A DNA stretch of 64,000 bases from Candidatus Zhuqueibacterota bacterium (GTDB lineage Bacteria > Zhuqueibacterota > Zhuqueibacteria > Residuimicrobiales > Oceaniaggregativiventaceae), in NCBI GenBank assembly GCA_014728115.1, contig WJME01000272.1, positions 25,782 to 89,781 on the forward strand, in the 5' to 3' direction. A program made the position numbers and the translations under genes. Below are positions 1 through 9,234 of this stretch, in pieces. Numbering within the stretch: the stretch's first letter is position 1; each line of letters starts with the position of its first letter. The notes beneath the pieces were generated by a model. The model worked only from the letters and a program-made list of their open reading frames with translations, did not search any database and was not told the DNA's origin.

Positions 1-407
1 GCCAGGGCCTGACACAGCTTTCCCGGCCCGTCGGTCAGGCCTTTACCGGATTTGCGCAGCTCACGCATGACCTCGTGGCCCTGCAGCGGCTGCAGTCCCC
101 GGATCAGCACGGCCGAGGCAACCCCCTCGGGCTCGGTCACCACATTGAACATATTGAACATGCCATACACGAGATACACATAGGCCCGGCCCGGCGGACC
201 ATACATGGTCTGTGTTCGTGGCGTGCGTCCCCTGGATGCATGGCTGGCCGTATCTGTTTCACCCAGATAGGCTTCTGTTTCGCTTATAACACCGCTTAAC
301 AAGTGCTCATTCCACGTTCGAACCACTATCTTGCCGAGCAGCTCCCTGGCCACAATCATTGGTTCGCGGGAGTAGAATATGTTCGTTATAATCATAGGCA
401 TAGACAT
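1..407 (-). CDS. DNA-3-methyladenine glycosylase (Mpg/AAG family), 3' end outside the window
   Basis: Base-excision repair enzyme that removes alkylated purines such as 3-methyladenine from DNA in the cytoplasm. The reverse strand reads about 135 residues open to the window edge. The family hallmarks are in order: ISETEAYLG, which holds the catalytic Glu, then [35 protein letters not shown] and GPGKLCQAL near the edge. Family members are about 190-210 residues, so roughly the last third is missing. The start is uncertain: ATG codons at 407, 401 and 395 are all in frame and none has a clear Shine-Dalgarno. The next gene leftwards is unseen. Identification is firm because several separate signature blocks match. 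Confidence 0.93.
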   Translation of the reverse strand, partial: MSMPMIITNIFYSREPMIVARELLGKIVVRTWNEHLLSGVISETEAYLGETDTASHASRGRTPRTQTMYGPPGRAYVYLVYGMFNMFNVVTEPEGVASAVLIRGLQPLQGHEVMRELRKSGKGLTDGPGKLCQAL

Positions 408-612
408 ACTGTCAAACGTCTGAGGTCAGACGTCAGACGAAATCACCTTGACAAGGTTTATGCAATCATTAAATCGAGCCCGCTTTGCACCCTGTGCTCC
501 CTCTTTTGTCTTTCTCCTATTCTCTTTTTCTCTCAGTCTCTTTTTCTCCTAGTCTCTTAGTCACTCTTTCTCTCTGTCACTCCATCTCTCAATCTCCTCT
601 TTCTCAACTGTC
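408..612. repeat. Intergenic spacer with TCAGACGTC motifs and a pyrimidine-rich degenerate tandem tract
   Basis: Positions 413-441 hold overlapping inverted and direct copies of a GTCAGACG-like motif. Positions about 490-612 are almost pure C/T, built from a degenerate repeat of TCTCTNTTTCTC type. No coding signal, promoter or terminator is convincing. The spacer lies between two leftward genes. Similar GTCTGACG motifs recur near 26745 and 27085. Confidence 0.6.
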
Positions 613-1563
613 TCACTCGCGCACCTTTGCCATCACTCTCCAAAACTCTGCAGTGGCCAGGTCCTGGTTGGCATCCAGAGCTTCGTAAACCGAACCTTTG
701 GGATCGGGTATCAATCGTGGACGGCCTTTGTCATCGATCGCTTCGACACGAAAGCGGGCAACGTCGGTGATGTATTGCGGCTGCAACAGCGGAATAGCTG
801 CCTGACCGTCATAATCGTGCTCATCCGGCAAGGTATTGGAGGGGTGGTGCTTGTCGATCATCCACTGAAAAAAGTCGCATCCGTTTTTGAATTCTTTTTG
901 CAGACGGGATTTGGGTACATAGGGTGGTTTCATATACACCTTGCCACGCGCCTTTGGCGGTCCAATCGGGATACCCAAAACCCGGAATTTGGATAGCACA
1001 ATGGTCCATGCCCAGGCATCCAGTCCGGCGTTGTAATCGATTTCGCGCACACCAAACACACCGCTGACCACGATCTTTTCTGCAATCGACGGATCGATAA
1101 GATAAGCATCGGCCACGGTGGTGAGAGGACCACCGGTGACCACGACCAGCGGCGTATCCACAAAAGCGTGGCGAGCCTGCTCCACAAGCCAGTGGCTTGC
1201 AGGCAATGCAAGGGCCCGGGTATCCTCGATGCGGTTGGATTCCGGTCGCTGCAAGCGCACCCCGGCGCCGGCAAGGGCAGCCGGCACATTCTGTAATCCG
1301 CATTTGCGGGCCATGTCGACCATGTCTTGCCGGCCCTGCACAAACATATCGTATTCACGGGCATTGGCAGCATAGGACGTGACCAATCCCAATAGCCGGA
1401 ATTCACCCAGATGACTGCAAAGCATGAGATATTCGTCAGTATACACATCGCGATGATCGTCATTGTCGGCCACCACCGCAGAAATGGCTTGAAAGGGCAA
1501 ATGAGCGCGAGGCTGCGCCAGTACAGAAGCAAAAAACAGCAACAGGATACAAAGTCGGTTCAT
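613..1563 (-). CDS. Secreted nucleoside-hydrolase-like protein
   Basis: A 316-residue protein with a hydrophobic N-terminal signal peptide (residues 1-16, ending near VLAQ). The fold appears to be that of inosine/uridine-preferring nucleoside hydrolases: an N-terminal strand followed by an acidic cluster (DNDDHRDVYTDE), and a central VVVTGGPLTTVADAYLIDPSIA segment resembling the family's GPLTNLA block. The canonical metal-binding DTDPGIDD is altered, so activity and substrate are uncertain; the family hydrolyses N-glycosidic bonds of ribonucleosides. The gene lies 11 bp after the sulfatase gene in the same direction and is probably co-transcribed. A GGTGG motif precedes the ATG. Secretion suggests scavenging of a glycosidic substrate rather than cytoplasmic nucleoside salvage (inference). 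Confidence 0.65.
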   Translation of the reverse strand: MNRLCILLLFFASVLAQPRAHLPFQAISAVVADNDDHRDVYTDEYLMLCSHLGEFRLLGLVTSYAANAREYDMFVQGRQDMVDMARKCGLQNVPAALAGAGVRLQRPESNRIEDTRALALPASHWLVEQARHAFVDTPLVVVTGGPLTTVADAYLIDPSIAEKIVVSGVFGVREIDYNAGLDAWAWTIVLSKFRVLGIPIGPPKARGKVYMKPPYVPKSRLQKEFKNGCDFFQWMIDKHHPSNTLPDEHDYDGQAAIPLLQPQYITDVARFRVEAIDDKGRPRLIPDPKGSVYEALDANQDLATAEFWRVMAKVRE

Positions 1564-1574
1564 GTGTTTTCCAC

Positions 1575-3488
1575 CTACCGGTCATAGGATTCGGGTTCAA
1601 CGCCGCAATTAATCAGGGTCTGGTCCAGTGCAAAGCCGGTGAACATGCTGTAATACCAGTCTTTGTAGCGTCCCCACACATCACCGCTGACCTTGTTCAG
1701 GGTCTGGCGAACCTCGGGCAAGATGGGTTTGGCTTGTGTGCCGATATTGGCAATAGAGCGGGCCGCCTGTAGCATGACCCATGGCTGTTCTTCATCGGCC
1801 AAAAGCCGGGTGAGCACAGGCAAGGCCATGCTACAGTCACCCAGATGGCAGAGCGTCTCTGCCGCGACAATAGAGACAGAGGGCGATTCATCGTCCAATG
1901 CGGCACGCAATTCATCTGTGGCAGTCCGCCCCATATCGCCCATGGCCAACAATGCGGTGGCCCCCCAGAACCGAACTCCGCTGTCGTTATCCTTTAATAA
2001 TCGGATCGCATCATTGACCGACGTCTCGGGATGATTGACTTTTTCGGCAGCCTCGAGGATACGCGGCAGGTCATAGCGGTCCGTATCCCGGGCCATATCA
2101 TAGGGTGAACCGCCATGTGAACGGATCATCATCTCGGCTTCGATGAGAAATCCGGTGTCCCGGCTCTGCAGGATCCATTCCCGTAACCGTTCGCTCAGTT
2201 CAGCTTTGATTTCAGCATACGCCGGATCATCGGCCACGTTATTCAGCTCTTGCGGATCTTTTTCCAGGTCGTACAGCTCTTCAAACGGCCGGGATTCATA
2301 AAACTGCTGTGCTTCTCTATTGAGCTCGCCAGCGCGGCGCAGCCGCTGCAGTTCGGCATAGCTGCGTTTTTGATCGCCGAAAATGATGGCATCTTGCACA
2401 TAAGGCAGATGGGACATATAGTGCCGTATATAGATATGACTGCGGTTCATCACACAGCGTGCCACATCATAGACATCATCGGCACGACTGCGCGCCCCAA
2501 AGATGAATTCCCCGCGCGACAACTCTTGACCGAGAAACACCTTGCCTTGCAGATGCTCGGGGATGGGGGCGCCGGCCAGGGCCAGGACAGTGGGCGCAAA
2601 ATCCACAAAGCTGACCAGCTCGCCGGTACGGGTGGCAGGAGCGTGCGGGGATAACATGCGATATTTTTCAGGAACGTGCACGATCAATGGCACCAAGAGT
2701 CCGGTCTTGTACAGCCAGCGCTTGTACCGGGGGAGTCCGAATCCGTGATCGCCGAATGCAAAGACAATGGTATTGTCCAGCAATCCCGCCTCCTCCAGCT
2801 CGGCCAGATGCGCTGCCACCTGTTTGTCCCATACCGCAACCAGGTCATAATAGCGGGCCCAGATGCGCCGGAATTCCGGGGAATCCGGGAAATAGACCGG
2901 AACCGTCACCGCATCCGGGTCCGTGCGTTCCTGCAATGGTTCGAGCACAGACTCGTCATGTCGGTTTGCCGGACCCTCGTGCGTGACCCCGGAATTGAAT
3001 ACGCTGAAAAAGGGTCTGCCGGCCGGACGATTTTTCCAGTGTGCGTCAGAGCCGTTCTCATCCCAGATGCCGGTGGGATCGAAATTATAATCGGTTTTGC
3101 TGTTGTTGGTGCAGTAATAGCCCTGTTCGCGTAACAGCTCGGGCAGACAAGGAATATCCGCAGAGCGCGGAATCTGTGAGCGAAGATGCTGGGTTCCAAG
3201 CGAGGTGGCAACCATGCCGGTGATCAGACACGAGCGCGCCGGCGAGCAGATGGGCGCCGTGGCATAGGCGTGCTGATAGAGCAATCCGGATTGCGCCAGA
3301 GCATCCAGGGCCGGGGTACGAGCGAGGTCATTGCCATAGCATCCCAGCAGATCCGGACCGATATCTTCACACGACAGCCACAGAATATTGGGCGGCTCGG
3401 CAGGTCTTTGGGATGGCCTTGAACACGAGACCATCCCCCAGGCCGGAAGCGCGGCTCCCAGGGTTTGCATAAATTGCCGTCGATTCAT
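1575..3488 (-). CDS. Exported sulfatase with C-terminal HEAT-like repeats
   Basis: A 637-residue type I sulfatase that would hydrolyse sulfate esters or sulfamates of glycans outside the cytoplasm. The N-terminus has a Tat motif (NRRQFM) and a possible lipobox ending at Cys22. The metal site starts at CEDIG (residues 40-44). The maturation motif C-S-P-A-R has Cys81, to be converted to formylglycine by an anaerobic-type maturase not seen in this window. GDHGFG and the KRWLYKTG region complete the active site. Residues about 510-610 form helical HEAT-like repeats, an extension common in heparan-N-sulfatase-like bacterial sulfatases. First gene of an apparent two-gene unit with the nucleoside-hydrolase-like gene. 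A GAGAGAGA tract upstream of the ATG may act as ribosome binding site. Confidence 0.9.
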   Translation of the reverse strand: MNRRQFMQTLGAALPAWGMVSCSRPSQRPAEPPNILWLSCEDIGPDLLGCYGNDLARTPALDALAQSGLLYQHAYATAPICSPARSCLITGMVATSLGTQHLRSQIPRSADIPCLPELLREQGYYCTNNSKTDYNFDPTGIWDENGSDAHWKNRPAGRPFFSVFNSGVTHEGPANRHDESVLEPLQERTDPDAVTVPVYFPDSPEFRRIWARYYDLVAVWDKQVAAHLAELEEAGLLDNTIVFAFGDHGFGLPRYKRWLYKTGLLVPLIVHVPEKYRMLSPHAPATRTGELVSFVDFAPTVLALAGAPIPEHLQGKVFLGQELSRGEFIFGARSRADDVYDVARCVMNRSHIYIRHYMSHLPYVQDAIIFGDQKRSYAELQRLRRAGELNREAQQFYESRPFEELYDLEKDPQELNNVADDPAYAEIKAELSERLREWILQSRDTGFLIEAEMMIRSHGGSPYDMARDTDRYDLPRILEAAEKVNHPETSVNDAIRLLKDNDSGVRFWGATALLAMGDMGRTATDELRAALDDESPSVSIVAAETLCHLGDCSMALPVLTRLLADEEQPWVMLQAARSIANIGTQAKPILPEVRQTLNKVSGDVWGRYKDWYYSMFTGFALDQTLINCGVEPESYDR

Positions 3489-4030
3489 CTCTCTCTCTCC
3501 AAAAGGGAATAACGGATTAAAAGCCTGAAATGTTGAGGATTCAATGTATAAAAATTTTCACAGGATATGAAATAAAAAATCCTCCGGTGATCCGGAAAGA
3601 GGGGATATCAATTTCGATGATCAGGACCGTTCAGGCTCTGTCCCCGAAAGTTGTCATGCTGTAAGCACCTCTGTCGGTGGTGCTCGGTCTCTGGAATCGC
3701 ATTGTCCGACAGATGATTTCCATTCTTTATAGGCATCCTGCAATTCCTGATCTGGGGCCGCGCCGGCTATATGGACCAAAACATTTTCTCTTGACATACT
3801 ATTATCAAATATTTTTCGCAAAAAAATACCAGTTCATCACACATTTTTCTTGATTATAGAAAATGTATTCCCTACTTTTAACAGTACAAACGGGGTTATT
3901 TGCCTGCATCATCCTCACCTGACTGACATCTGTGCAAAGTCTTTTTCCCTGACGCTTTAGCATCCTTTGCACTGCTCTCATTCCAGTATGATACAAACTG
4001 ACAAAAGACTGAAATGGAGGACCGGACGTC
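3489..4030. other. Intergenic region between divergent genes
   Basis: Divergent spacer of 542 bp carrying the promoters of the leftward sulfatase and the rightward propeller gene, neither clear enough to place. It contains a repeat remnant (3619-3694), listed separately. The ribosome binding site of the rightward gene, GGAGG at 4016-4020, lies 10 bases before its ATG. No open frame here looks coding. Confidence 0.5.
3619..3694 (-). repeat. Degenerate end of the dispersed repeat (short-repeat A plus the repeat-B tail)
   Basis: On the reverse strand this reads the CCAGAGACC...ACCGACA...TGCTTACAGCATGACA unit, followed by GGGGACAGAGCC and GGTCC, the 3' end of the larger repeat. The same blocks occur at 27143-27545 and 32620-33026, there with the larger body first and the short unit after it. 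Confidence 0.7.
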
Positions 4031-6403
4031 ATGAAAAAAGCGATACTGTGGTCAATGGTGTGCATCTTTGTGGGCGTTTTTCATGTTTCTGCGCAAAAGC
4101 TGCAAGAGAGTTCGAGGACACGAATCGGTGGATGGCCAAACTGTGCAGTGGTTCAGGACGATTATGCCTATGTTGCACAAAGCGATTTTCTCGCTGTTGT
4201 GGATATTTCCGGTAAAATGATGCAAAAAATGGGGGGAATTTCTCTCGGTCAAGAGCCGGCGGCATTGATCGCTCATGATCATTATCTGTTCGCCTTTTAC
4301 GGCTGGTCGGATTCGTCTCTCCAGGTGATCGACATCGCCGATCCGCTCAAACCCGTTCCATTGAAAAAATACGATCTGGCAAGCTCCTGGAGACTGTCGG
4401 TCACCAAAAATGGCTCAAAACTCTACCATACCTCAAAAGATACGGTGACGGTCATCGACCTTGGCGATCCGTCCAATTTGACATTCCCGTTTCAAAAACA
4501 CGAGGATGATGCCACAACTGCCATCGGTAAAGACAAGGTTTTATTGGTGGGCAACAACAAGGCTCTCAAGGTTTATTCGATCAGTGATCCGGAGAATCCC
4601 ACCGTTTTATCCAAAATAGAACTGGGCAAGGCGACCACAATGGCGATGCACGACACTCTGGTTGTCGTGGGATCAGGGAATGCAGCAAATTTGGGGGTCG
4701 CAACCATTGACCTGAGCGACCCGGTCAATCCTAAAAATCTTTCATTTGTGGAGACCTTTTTCATGCAAGATGAGGTCAAGGTTTACAAAACCCCGGAACA
4801 TCTCAGATTGTTCGATGACAAGATATACACAACATGTCAGGGTAGTGTATCCCTGTTCATCATCGACGCCACCGATCCTGCGTCCCTGAGCGTGACCAGC
4901 AAAGTCGAACTGGAAACGGACCGCTGGGCCGGACCTGCGAGTATCGATGTTCTTCCTCCCCATGCTTATGTCGGTGTAAGTGGCGACCCGATCTCACTGA
5001 ATCGGTTCGACATCTCTGATCCAAAGAATCCCGTTCTCACCGATTCTTATGGTGAACCCAAGGCAGTGCGCCATCTTGCCACACAGGATGATCTCTTGTT
5101 CGTGGCCGGTGACAACCGACTCTGGATCTATCAAATTGTCGATGAGAAAACCTATACCCTTTTGGGCAGTGATCCGTCATGGTTTCGCCTCAACAGAATC
5201 GTTGCTGTTGATGATTTCCTGTATGCCTTACGCCACGACACCTTGTTTGCCCTGGATGTTTCAAATCCCGACAAAATTACTCTTGCCGACAAGATGTCTT
5301 CTGGCCGAGGTGATCTTAAAGTCATAAAAAACAATAAAAACCGACTTTATCTCATCTCCTGGCAAAATGAACAGTCAGCGTTACACATAATTGATATCTC
5401 TGATCCAAAGAATCTAAAACCTTTGGGCGATACAAAATTTTCTGCCCAGGGACGGGCACTGGACGTGAATGCCGGCGACGACAAATTGTTTATGGCATTT
5501 ACCGAGGACGGAACGAATAATCTCTGCAAAATATTGGAGGTGAGCGATCCGCAAGATGTCAAAGAACTGGGAAAAGCCGTGCTCAAGGCAGTGCCCATTT
5601 CAGTGATCGCACACGACAGTTTGCTTTATGTGGCCAGCAACGATAATTCGGAAAACTGGTATCTCGAATCCTTTAACATCGAAAAATCCGATCCTGCACC
5701 GGCCAGCCATCGCAAAGGTACAGGAATGATATGGCAGGTTTCGGTTCAGAACGATCTGGTCTTTATCAGCGTGCAGGGAGACATGACGACAGATCCGGAA
5801 ATCGATTCTCCTCTGGGGTGGACACTGGCCCGGAAGCCGATCTCTCAAATGCTTGCAAAAAAGTCCTCCCCGGCTACAAAAGGTATGTCATGCGACGAAC
5901 CGGGGAATATCTTTGTATTGGCCGGTTCTTCTCTGGGATTACTCTATAGCTTTCCTGCACTTGCAACGGTTTTTCATTCCTTTCTTTTGTTTACTGCCCT
6001 GGGCATGATACTATTGGTCGGCCTCATGGGCAGTGGCGAGACACATTATCTGGAATACTATGGCTCACTGGGCATCCTTCTTTTGTTTCTATTGCTCGGG
6101 GGGACCAGTGCGGTCACGACACCCGAGTTGTCTGTACCCAAAGAGATGGCGCTACAGCAAAATTACCCCAATCCGTTCAACCCTGAAACCACAATCGAGT
6201 TCTCGGTGCAAAAGGCGGGTCCGGTAAAACTCGTCGTTTATGATCTTTTGGGACACGAGGTCAAAACCCTGATCGATGAAAATCGTCAACCCGGTCATTA
6301 CAAGATAAATTTTCAGGCGTTTGACCTTGCTTCCGGATTATATATCTATCAATTAGAGACGGACAACCACCGGGAACAAAAGCGCATGATGCTGTTGAAA
6401 TAG
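4031..6403 (+). CDS. Surface LVIVD-repeat beta-propeller with membrane hairpin and C-terminal sorting domain
   Basis: A 790-residue exported protein. Signal peptide residues 1-21 (cleavage after HVSA). Residues 25-620 are LVIVD-type propeller repeats with recurring VIDIADP, SISDPENP, ISDPKNP and EVSDPQD blocks, usual in extracellular binding or scaffold proteins. Residues about 638-662 and 678-698 are two strongly hydrophobic helices. Residues about 712-790 form an FCB-type sorting domain (QQNYPNPFNPET, VYDLLGHEV, GLYIYQLE, final LLK). A membrane hairpin directly before a secretion signal is unusual. GGAGG lies 10 bases upstream of the ATG. Single-gene unit closed by the terminator at 6414. 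No catalytic motif is recognisable; it may bind a ligand at the cell surface. Confidence 0.8.
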   Translation: MKKAILWSMVCIFVGVFHVSAQKLQESSRTRIGGWPNCAVVQDDYAYVAQSDFLAVVDISGKMMQKMGGISLGQEPAALIAHDHYLFAFYGWSDSSLQVIDIADPLKPVPLKKYDLASSWRLSVTKNGSKLYHTSKDTVTVIDLGDPSNLTFPFQKHEDDATTAIGKDKVLLVGNNKALKVYSISDPENPTVLSKIELGKATTMAMHDTLVVVGSGNAANLGVATIDLSDPVNPKNLSFVETFFMQDEVKVYKTPEHLRLFDDKIYTTCQGSVSLFIIDATDPASLSVTSKVELETDRWAGPASIDVLPPHAYVGVSGDPISLNRFDISDPKNPVLTDSYGEPKAVRHLATQDDLLFVAGDNRLWIYQIVDEKTYTLLGSDPSWFRLNRIVAVDDFLYALRHDTLFALDVSNPDKITLADKMSSGRGDLKVIKNNKNRLYLISWQNEQSALHIIDISDPKNLKPLGDTKFSAQGRALDVNAGDDKLFMAFTEDGTNNLCKILEVSDPQDVKELGKAVLKAVPISVIAHDSLLYVASNDNSENWYLESFNIEKSDPAPASHRKGTGMIWQVSVQNDLVFISVQGDMTTDPEIDSPLGWTLARKPISQMLAKKSSPATKGMSCDEPGNIFVLAGSSLGLLYSFPALATVFHSFLLFTALGMILLVGLMGSGETHYLEYYGSLGILLLFLLLGGTSAVTTPELSVPKEMALQQNYPNPFNPETTIEFSVQKAGPVKLVVYDLLGHEVKTLIDENRQPGHYKINFQAFDLASGLYIYQLETDNHREQKRMMLLK

Positions 6404-6413
6404 TATTACCTGT

Positions 6414-6460
6414 CCCCATAAAGGTGCCTTAATTTCAGGAACCTTTATGGGGCATTTATT
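6414..6460 (+). terminator. Rho-independent terminator of the propeller gene
   Basis: A perfect 12-bp stem, CCCCATAAAGGT (6414-6425) with ACCTTTATGGGG (6441-6452), extends by two further G-C pairs across one mismatch. A T-rich tail follows (CATTTATTTATTTG). It starts ten bases after the stop codon. Confidence 0.85.
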
Positions 6461-6827
6461 TATTTGTTGAGGAAAAGTCTTGCTGTTTGCTCCCGTTCAA
6501 AGCCCTCCTATACTCTTCCTGGTGAAAAGGGGCCCTCATCCGAGACCTCTCTTTTCCGCCTCTCAATTTACTGATTTACCAATATAGGTTTTTACCGAAA
6601 CCAGATGTTTTATTTCATCATGCAACATTTTGTTGATCAGCAATCAAACCACCAAAACTAAAAATAAAAAAAAATGGAATAATTATTGCTAATTAATTCC
6701 TATCCTGAAGCACATTAAATAGCAACTCTATTATTATTAATATTATATAAACAAAAAAAAACTGATTTAAAGAAAAATGTCATATTTGAATGACAGATAC
6801 CGTAATATAATTAGTATAGGAGGATCT
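6461..6827. other. AT-rich promoter region
   Basis: Very AT-rich spacer, especially 6655-6780, with no coding signal. It presumably holds the promoter of the gene at 6828, but no single -35/-10 pair stands out. The strong ribosome binding site AGGAGG at 6818-6823 fixes the downstream start. Confidence 0.4.
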
Positions 6828-8216
6828 ATGCGCTCGGTTCTTTGTTTTCTTTGGCTTATCTCTCTAGTGGTGACCAGCTGGTCACAGATGGTTGTCAGGA
6901 ATGATCAGGATGAAAAACTGTTCAAAGTAACTGACGCAGGTAAAGTGGGTATTTCAATTGGAGAGACCGCACCTGCCGCAACATTGGACATTGGTGGAGA
7001 CTTGAAGATCGGTACTGTGACAACGGAACCCAATAGCGATGATATCGCTGTGTTGGTTTTGGATGCAGGCATTGTCAAGCAAAGAATGCTCGGTGCCGAT
7101 ATTTGGGATGGTGATGATACGGGAAGCGGTGGTGATGGCGTGGTTACCGCGGCATCATTCTCTGGTACCTCAGAAAAGACTCTCACTTTGACCAGAAGTG
7201 GTGGCCTAAACGATCTGTCAGCTAGCTTTACGGATCGGTATGAACCGAACACGGATAATCAACAATTGCAAATAAGCGGACGTACCCTCACCATCGATCG
7301 AGGCAATAGTCTCACGCTTCTTGATGATCGACCTTTGGCTGGAACCCAAATTACTGTAAACAATCGAACCGTGTCTCATGCCAATACCTCCGATCAGGCT
7401 TCGATGGATAACAGCGGACGAACCGTTATACAAGACGTACTCCTTGATGATAATGGTCATATCACGACTCTGCGCACTGTAACACTGTCGGATGCCACGG
7501 AAGATGATCAGCCTTTGAGTGAAGTGTTGTCAGATGGCCATAATGCCGGGGGACATGATGCCGTAAATTTTGGAGCAATCGCCATTGGAGGATCGAGTAC
7601 CAATGGGAATGCGTTGATGGTGAATGGATTGGTCTCTGTGAGTGAAAGCCAACATATACACAAAAACCTGACCGTCTCCTGGGCTGGAGTCCCTGATCCG
7701 ATTTCCGGTGTGTACATCGGCACTGATTCTCAACCAACCGTGCCGGTTCAGGGGGATATATATAAACTATCAGTCAATGGACCAACCTATGTGCATGGTG
7801 GGATTCGCGCGTGTTTTGAAGGAGGGAGTAAAATGGGACTCGGTGTACCCAACCCAACCTCTCCGCTGGCTATAGCCAATTTACCCTCCGGTTCTGAAAT
7901 GAACATTACTGCAGACAATACCGGTAATCTGTATCGAGACACCTCCTCAAGACGCTATAAAGAAAATATTCAGACCCTGCAAGATGAATTTGATAAAATC
8001 CTCGAATTAGAACCCATCACTTTTGCCTACAAGGATAGTCAACTCAAATCATTCGGCTATATCGCAGAAGACCTCGATGCCCTTGAATTGGATAATTTGG
8101 TCATTTACAATCAAAGCGGCCAGCCAGAATCCATTCGATATGATAAACTCTCTGTCTACTTGCTCGAGGTGGTTAAAAATTTAAATTCCCGGATCAAACA
8201 ACTGGAAACAAATTAA
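6828..8216 (+). CDS. Secreted fibre-like protein with C-terminal S74 intramolecular chaperone domain
   Basis: A 462-residue protein with a signal peptide (residues 1-19, cut near TSWSQ). The ATG at 6828 is chosen over an in-frame ATG at 6777 because AGGAGG lies four bases upstream of it and the signal peptide then starts at the terminus. The middle is repetitive and beta-rich (LDIGGDLKIG and similar), like trimeric tail-fibre or adhesin stalks. The C-terminal ~95 residues match the peptidase S74 chaperone: SSRRYKENI places Ser373 five residues before Lys378, the dyad that cuts the chaperone off after trimer assembly; a coiled coil (LEVVKNLNSRIKQLE) ends the protein. Likely a trimeric surface fibre. 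No phage genes surround it. Confidence 0.8.
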   Translation: MRSVLCFLWLISLVVTSWSQMVVRNDQDEKLFKVTDAGKVGISIGETAPAATLDIGGDLKIGTVTTEPNSDDIAVLVLDAGIVKQRMLGADIWDGDDTGSGGDGVVTAASFSGTSEKTLTLTRSGGLNDLSASFTDRYEPNTDNQQLQISGRTLTIDRGNSLTLLDDRPLAGTQITVNNRTVSHANTSDQASMDNSGRTVIQDVLLDDNGHITTLRTVTLSDATEDDQPLSEVLSDGHNAGGHDAVNFGAIAIGGSSTNGNALMVNGLVSVSESQHIHKNLTVSWAGVPDPISGVYIGTDSQPTVPVQGDIYKLSVNGPTYVHGGIRACFEGGSKMGLGVPNPTSPLAIANLPSGSEMNITADNTGNLYRDTSSRRYKENIQTLQDEFDKILELEPITFAYKDSQLKSFGYIAEDLDALELDNLVIYNQSGQPESIRYDKLSVYLLEVVKNLNSRIKQLETN

Positions 8217-8293
8217 ACCTCCTTATCCACCGGCTAACCGCTACAAGGGTACCTTTCGCTGGAAAATGCCGGGTATCCTTGTGCTGGTCCGGT

Positions 8294-9049
8294 CTACCAT
8301 TCACCCTTTCTTTGGAATCTTTTTTGGGCGGCGCGGCCGAATTGGGCCGAGGCTTCGTCGAATTCCCTCAATATCTCATCGAGAGGTTTGCCGTGGGATG
8401 CACGTGCTGAAGAAATCATGGTATTGCATTCGTTCTCATCCATAAAGATCGCAGCCTCCAGCAGGTCTTTTTCATCCTCTTTGGGAATGACCAGAAACCC
8501 GTGCTGGTCTGCGTGAATGAGTTGTCCCGGTTTGACTTTGGTGCCAAACACCTCGACCTCGCAATTCCATTTGAGCGGAAAAGAGTGGGCATGACCGACG
8601 CACATGCGACGGGCAATGACCTTGAACCCGGCGGTACGGATCTCATCGACATCGCGAAGCGCGCCGTCGGTGATGCTGCCGACGCATCCCAGGGCACGGT
8701 GGATATTGCTGTTGACCTCCCCCCAATAGGCGCCATAGCTATGGGGTTTGTCCAGATCCTGCACGACCACGATTTTGGGTCCGGGCACAGAGGCGACATA
8801 TTTGCGATATTCGCTCCAGCCATCGGGATTCTCAACCGGAATGCTGGCGTCGCCAGGCCGGATCACCACAGTGACAGCATAACCCACGATGGGTCCCAAT
8901 TCCGGCATAAAGTCGACCGTCTCTTCCAGATTGAAGCACTCTTTGGAGGCATCGCGGCGTGTGATCTGTTCCCAGCCATTATAGATGGTGGGGGTATTCC
9001 AGCGTTTTAACTTTAACAGAGTCTGATGAGACAAATGATCTTGATTCAT
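8294..9049 (-). CDS. RraA-family protein (HMG aldolase-like / demethylmenaquinone-methyltransferase-like)
   Basis: A 251-residue cytoplasmic protein. The start at 9049 is preferred: GGAAAG precedes it, and the longer frame runs back into the remnant of another gene. The family core is clear: GCVGSITDGALRDVDEI supplies the substrate- and Mg-binding Arg-Asp pair, with VARRMCVGHAH-like and GQLIHADQHGFLVIP segments around it. Family members include 4-hydroxy-4-methyl-2-oxoglutarate/oxaloacetate aldolases and the RNase E inhibitor RraA. This version is longer than RraA (~160 residues) by N- and C-terminal extensions, as in sugar-acid-linked homologues. In a glycan-degrading neighbourhood an aldolase role on a sugar-acid product is plausible, but unproven. 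Confidence 0.8.
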   Translation of the reverse strand: MNQDHLSHQTLLKLKRWNTPTIYNGWEQITRRDASKECFNLEETVDFMPELGPIVGYAVTVVIRPGDASIPVENPDGWSEYRKYVASVPGPKIVVVQDLDKPHSYGAYWGEVNSNIHRALGCVGSITDGALRDVDEIRTAGFKVIARRMCVGHAHSFPLKWNCEVEVFGTKVKPGQLIHADQHGFLVIPKEDEKDLLEAAIFMDENECNTMISSARASHGKPLDEILREFDEASAQFGRAAQKRFQRKGEW

Positions 9050-9068
9050 AAGCTTTCCACGTGATTGT

Positions 9069-9224
9069 TCAACTGTTTTTCCCTTGCTCGGAACCGAACA
9101 CCGCCCGTATGGCCTGTAAATAGGCCCTGCCATGCGTGGTATCCGGTTCGAGATAGCTGCCATTGGTCCATTCGCTCCAAAAGTTGATATTGAAACTCTT
9201 GTGACCGATCTCCGGCAGTTGTAC
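9069..9224 (-). pseudogene. C-terminal remnant of a GH99-like / WbsX-type glycosidase gene
   Basis: The reverse strand encodes about 51 residues ending at a TGA (9069-9071): the block FNINFWSEWTNGSYLEPD followed by GRAYLQAIRAVFG. This matches the C-terminal W-x-E-W...G-x-YLEPD...YLEAIR signature of GH99-like (WbsX) proteins. Just upstream in frame is a TAA inside unrelated repeat sequence, so the body of the gene is gone. A short hydrophobic stretch encoded at about 9334-9280 on the same strand resembles a signal peptide and could be the other end of the deleted gene. Confidence 0.7.
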
Positions 9225-9234
9225 AAATTTAATT

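Noticed and set aside
485..688. 67-codon open frame over the C/T-rich tract
   Set aside because: Serine/leucine-rich artefact of a low-complexity tract.
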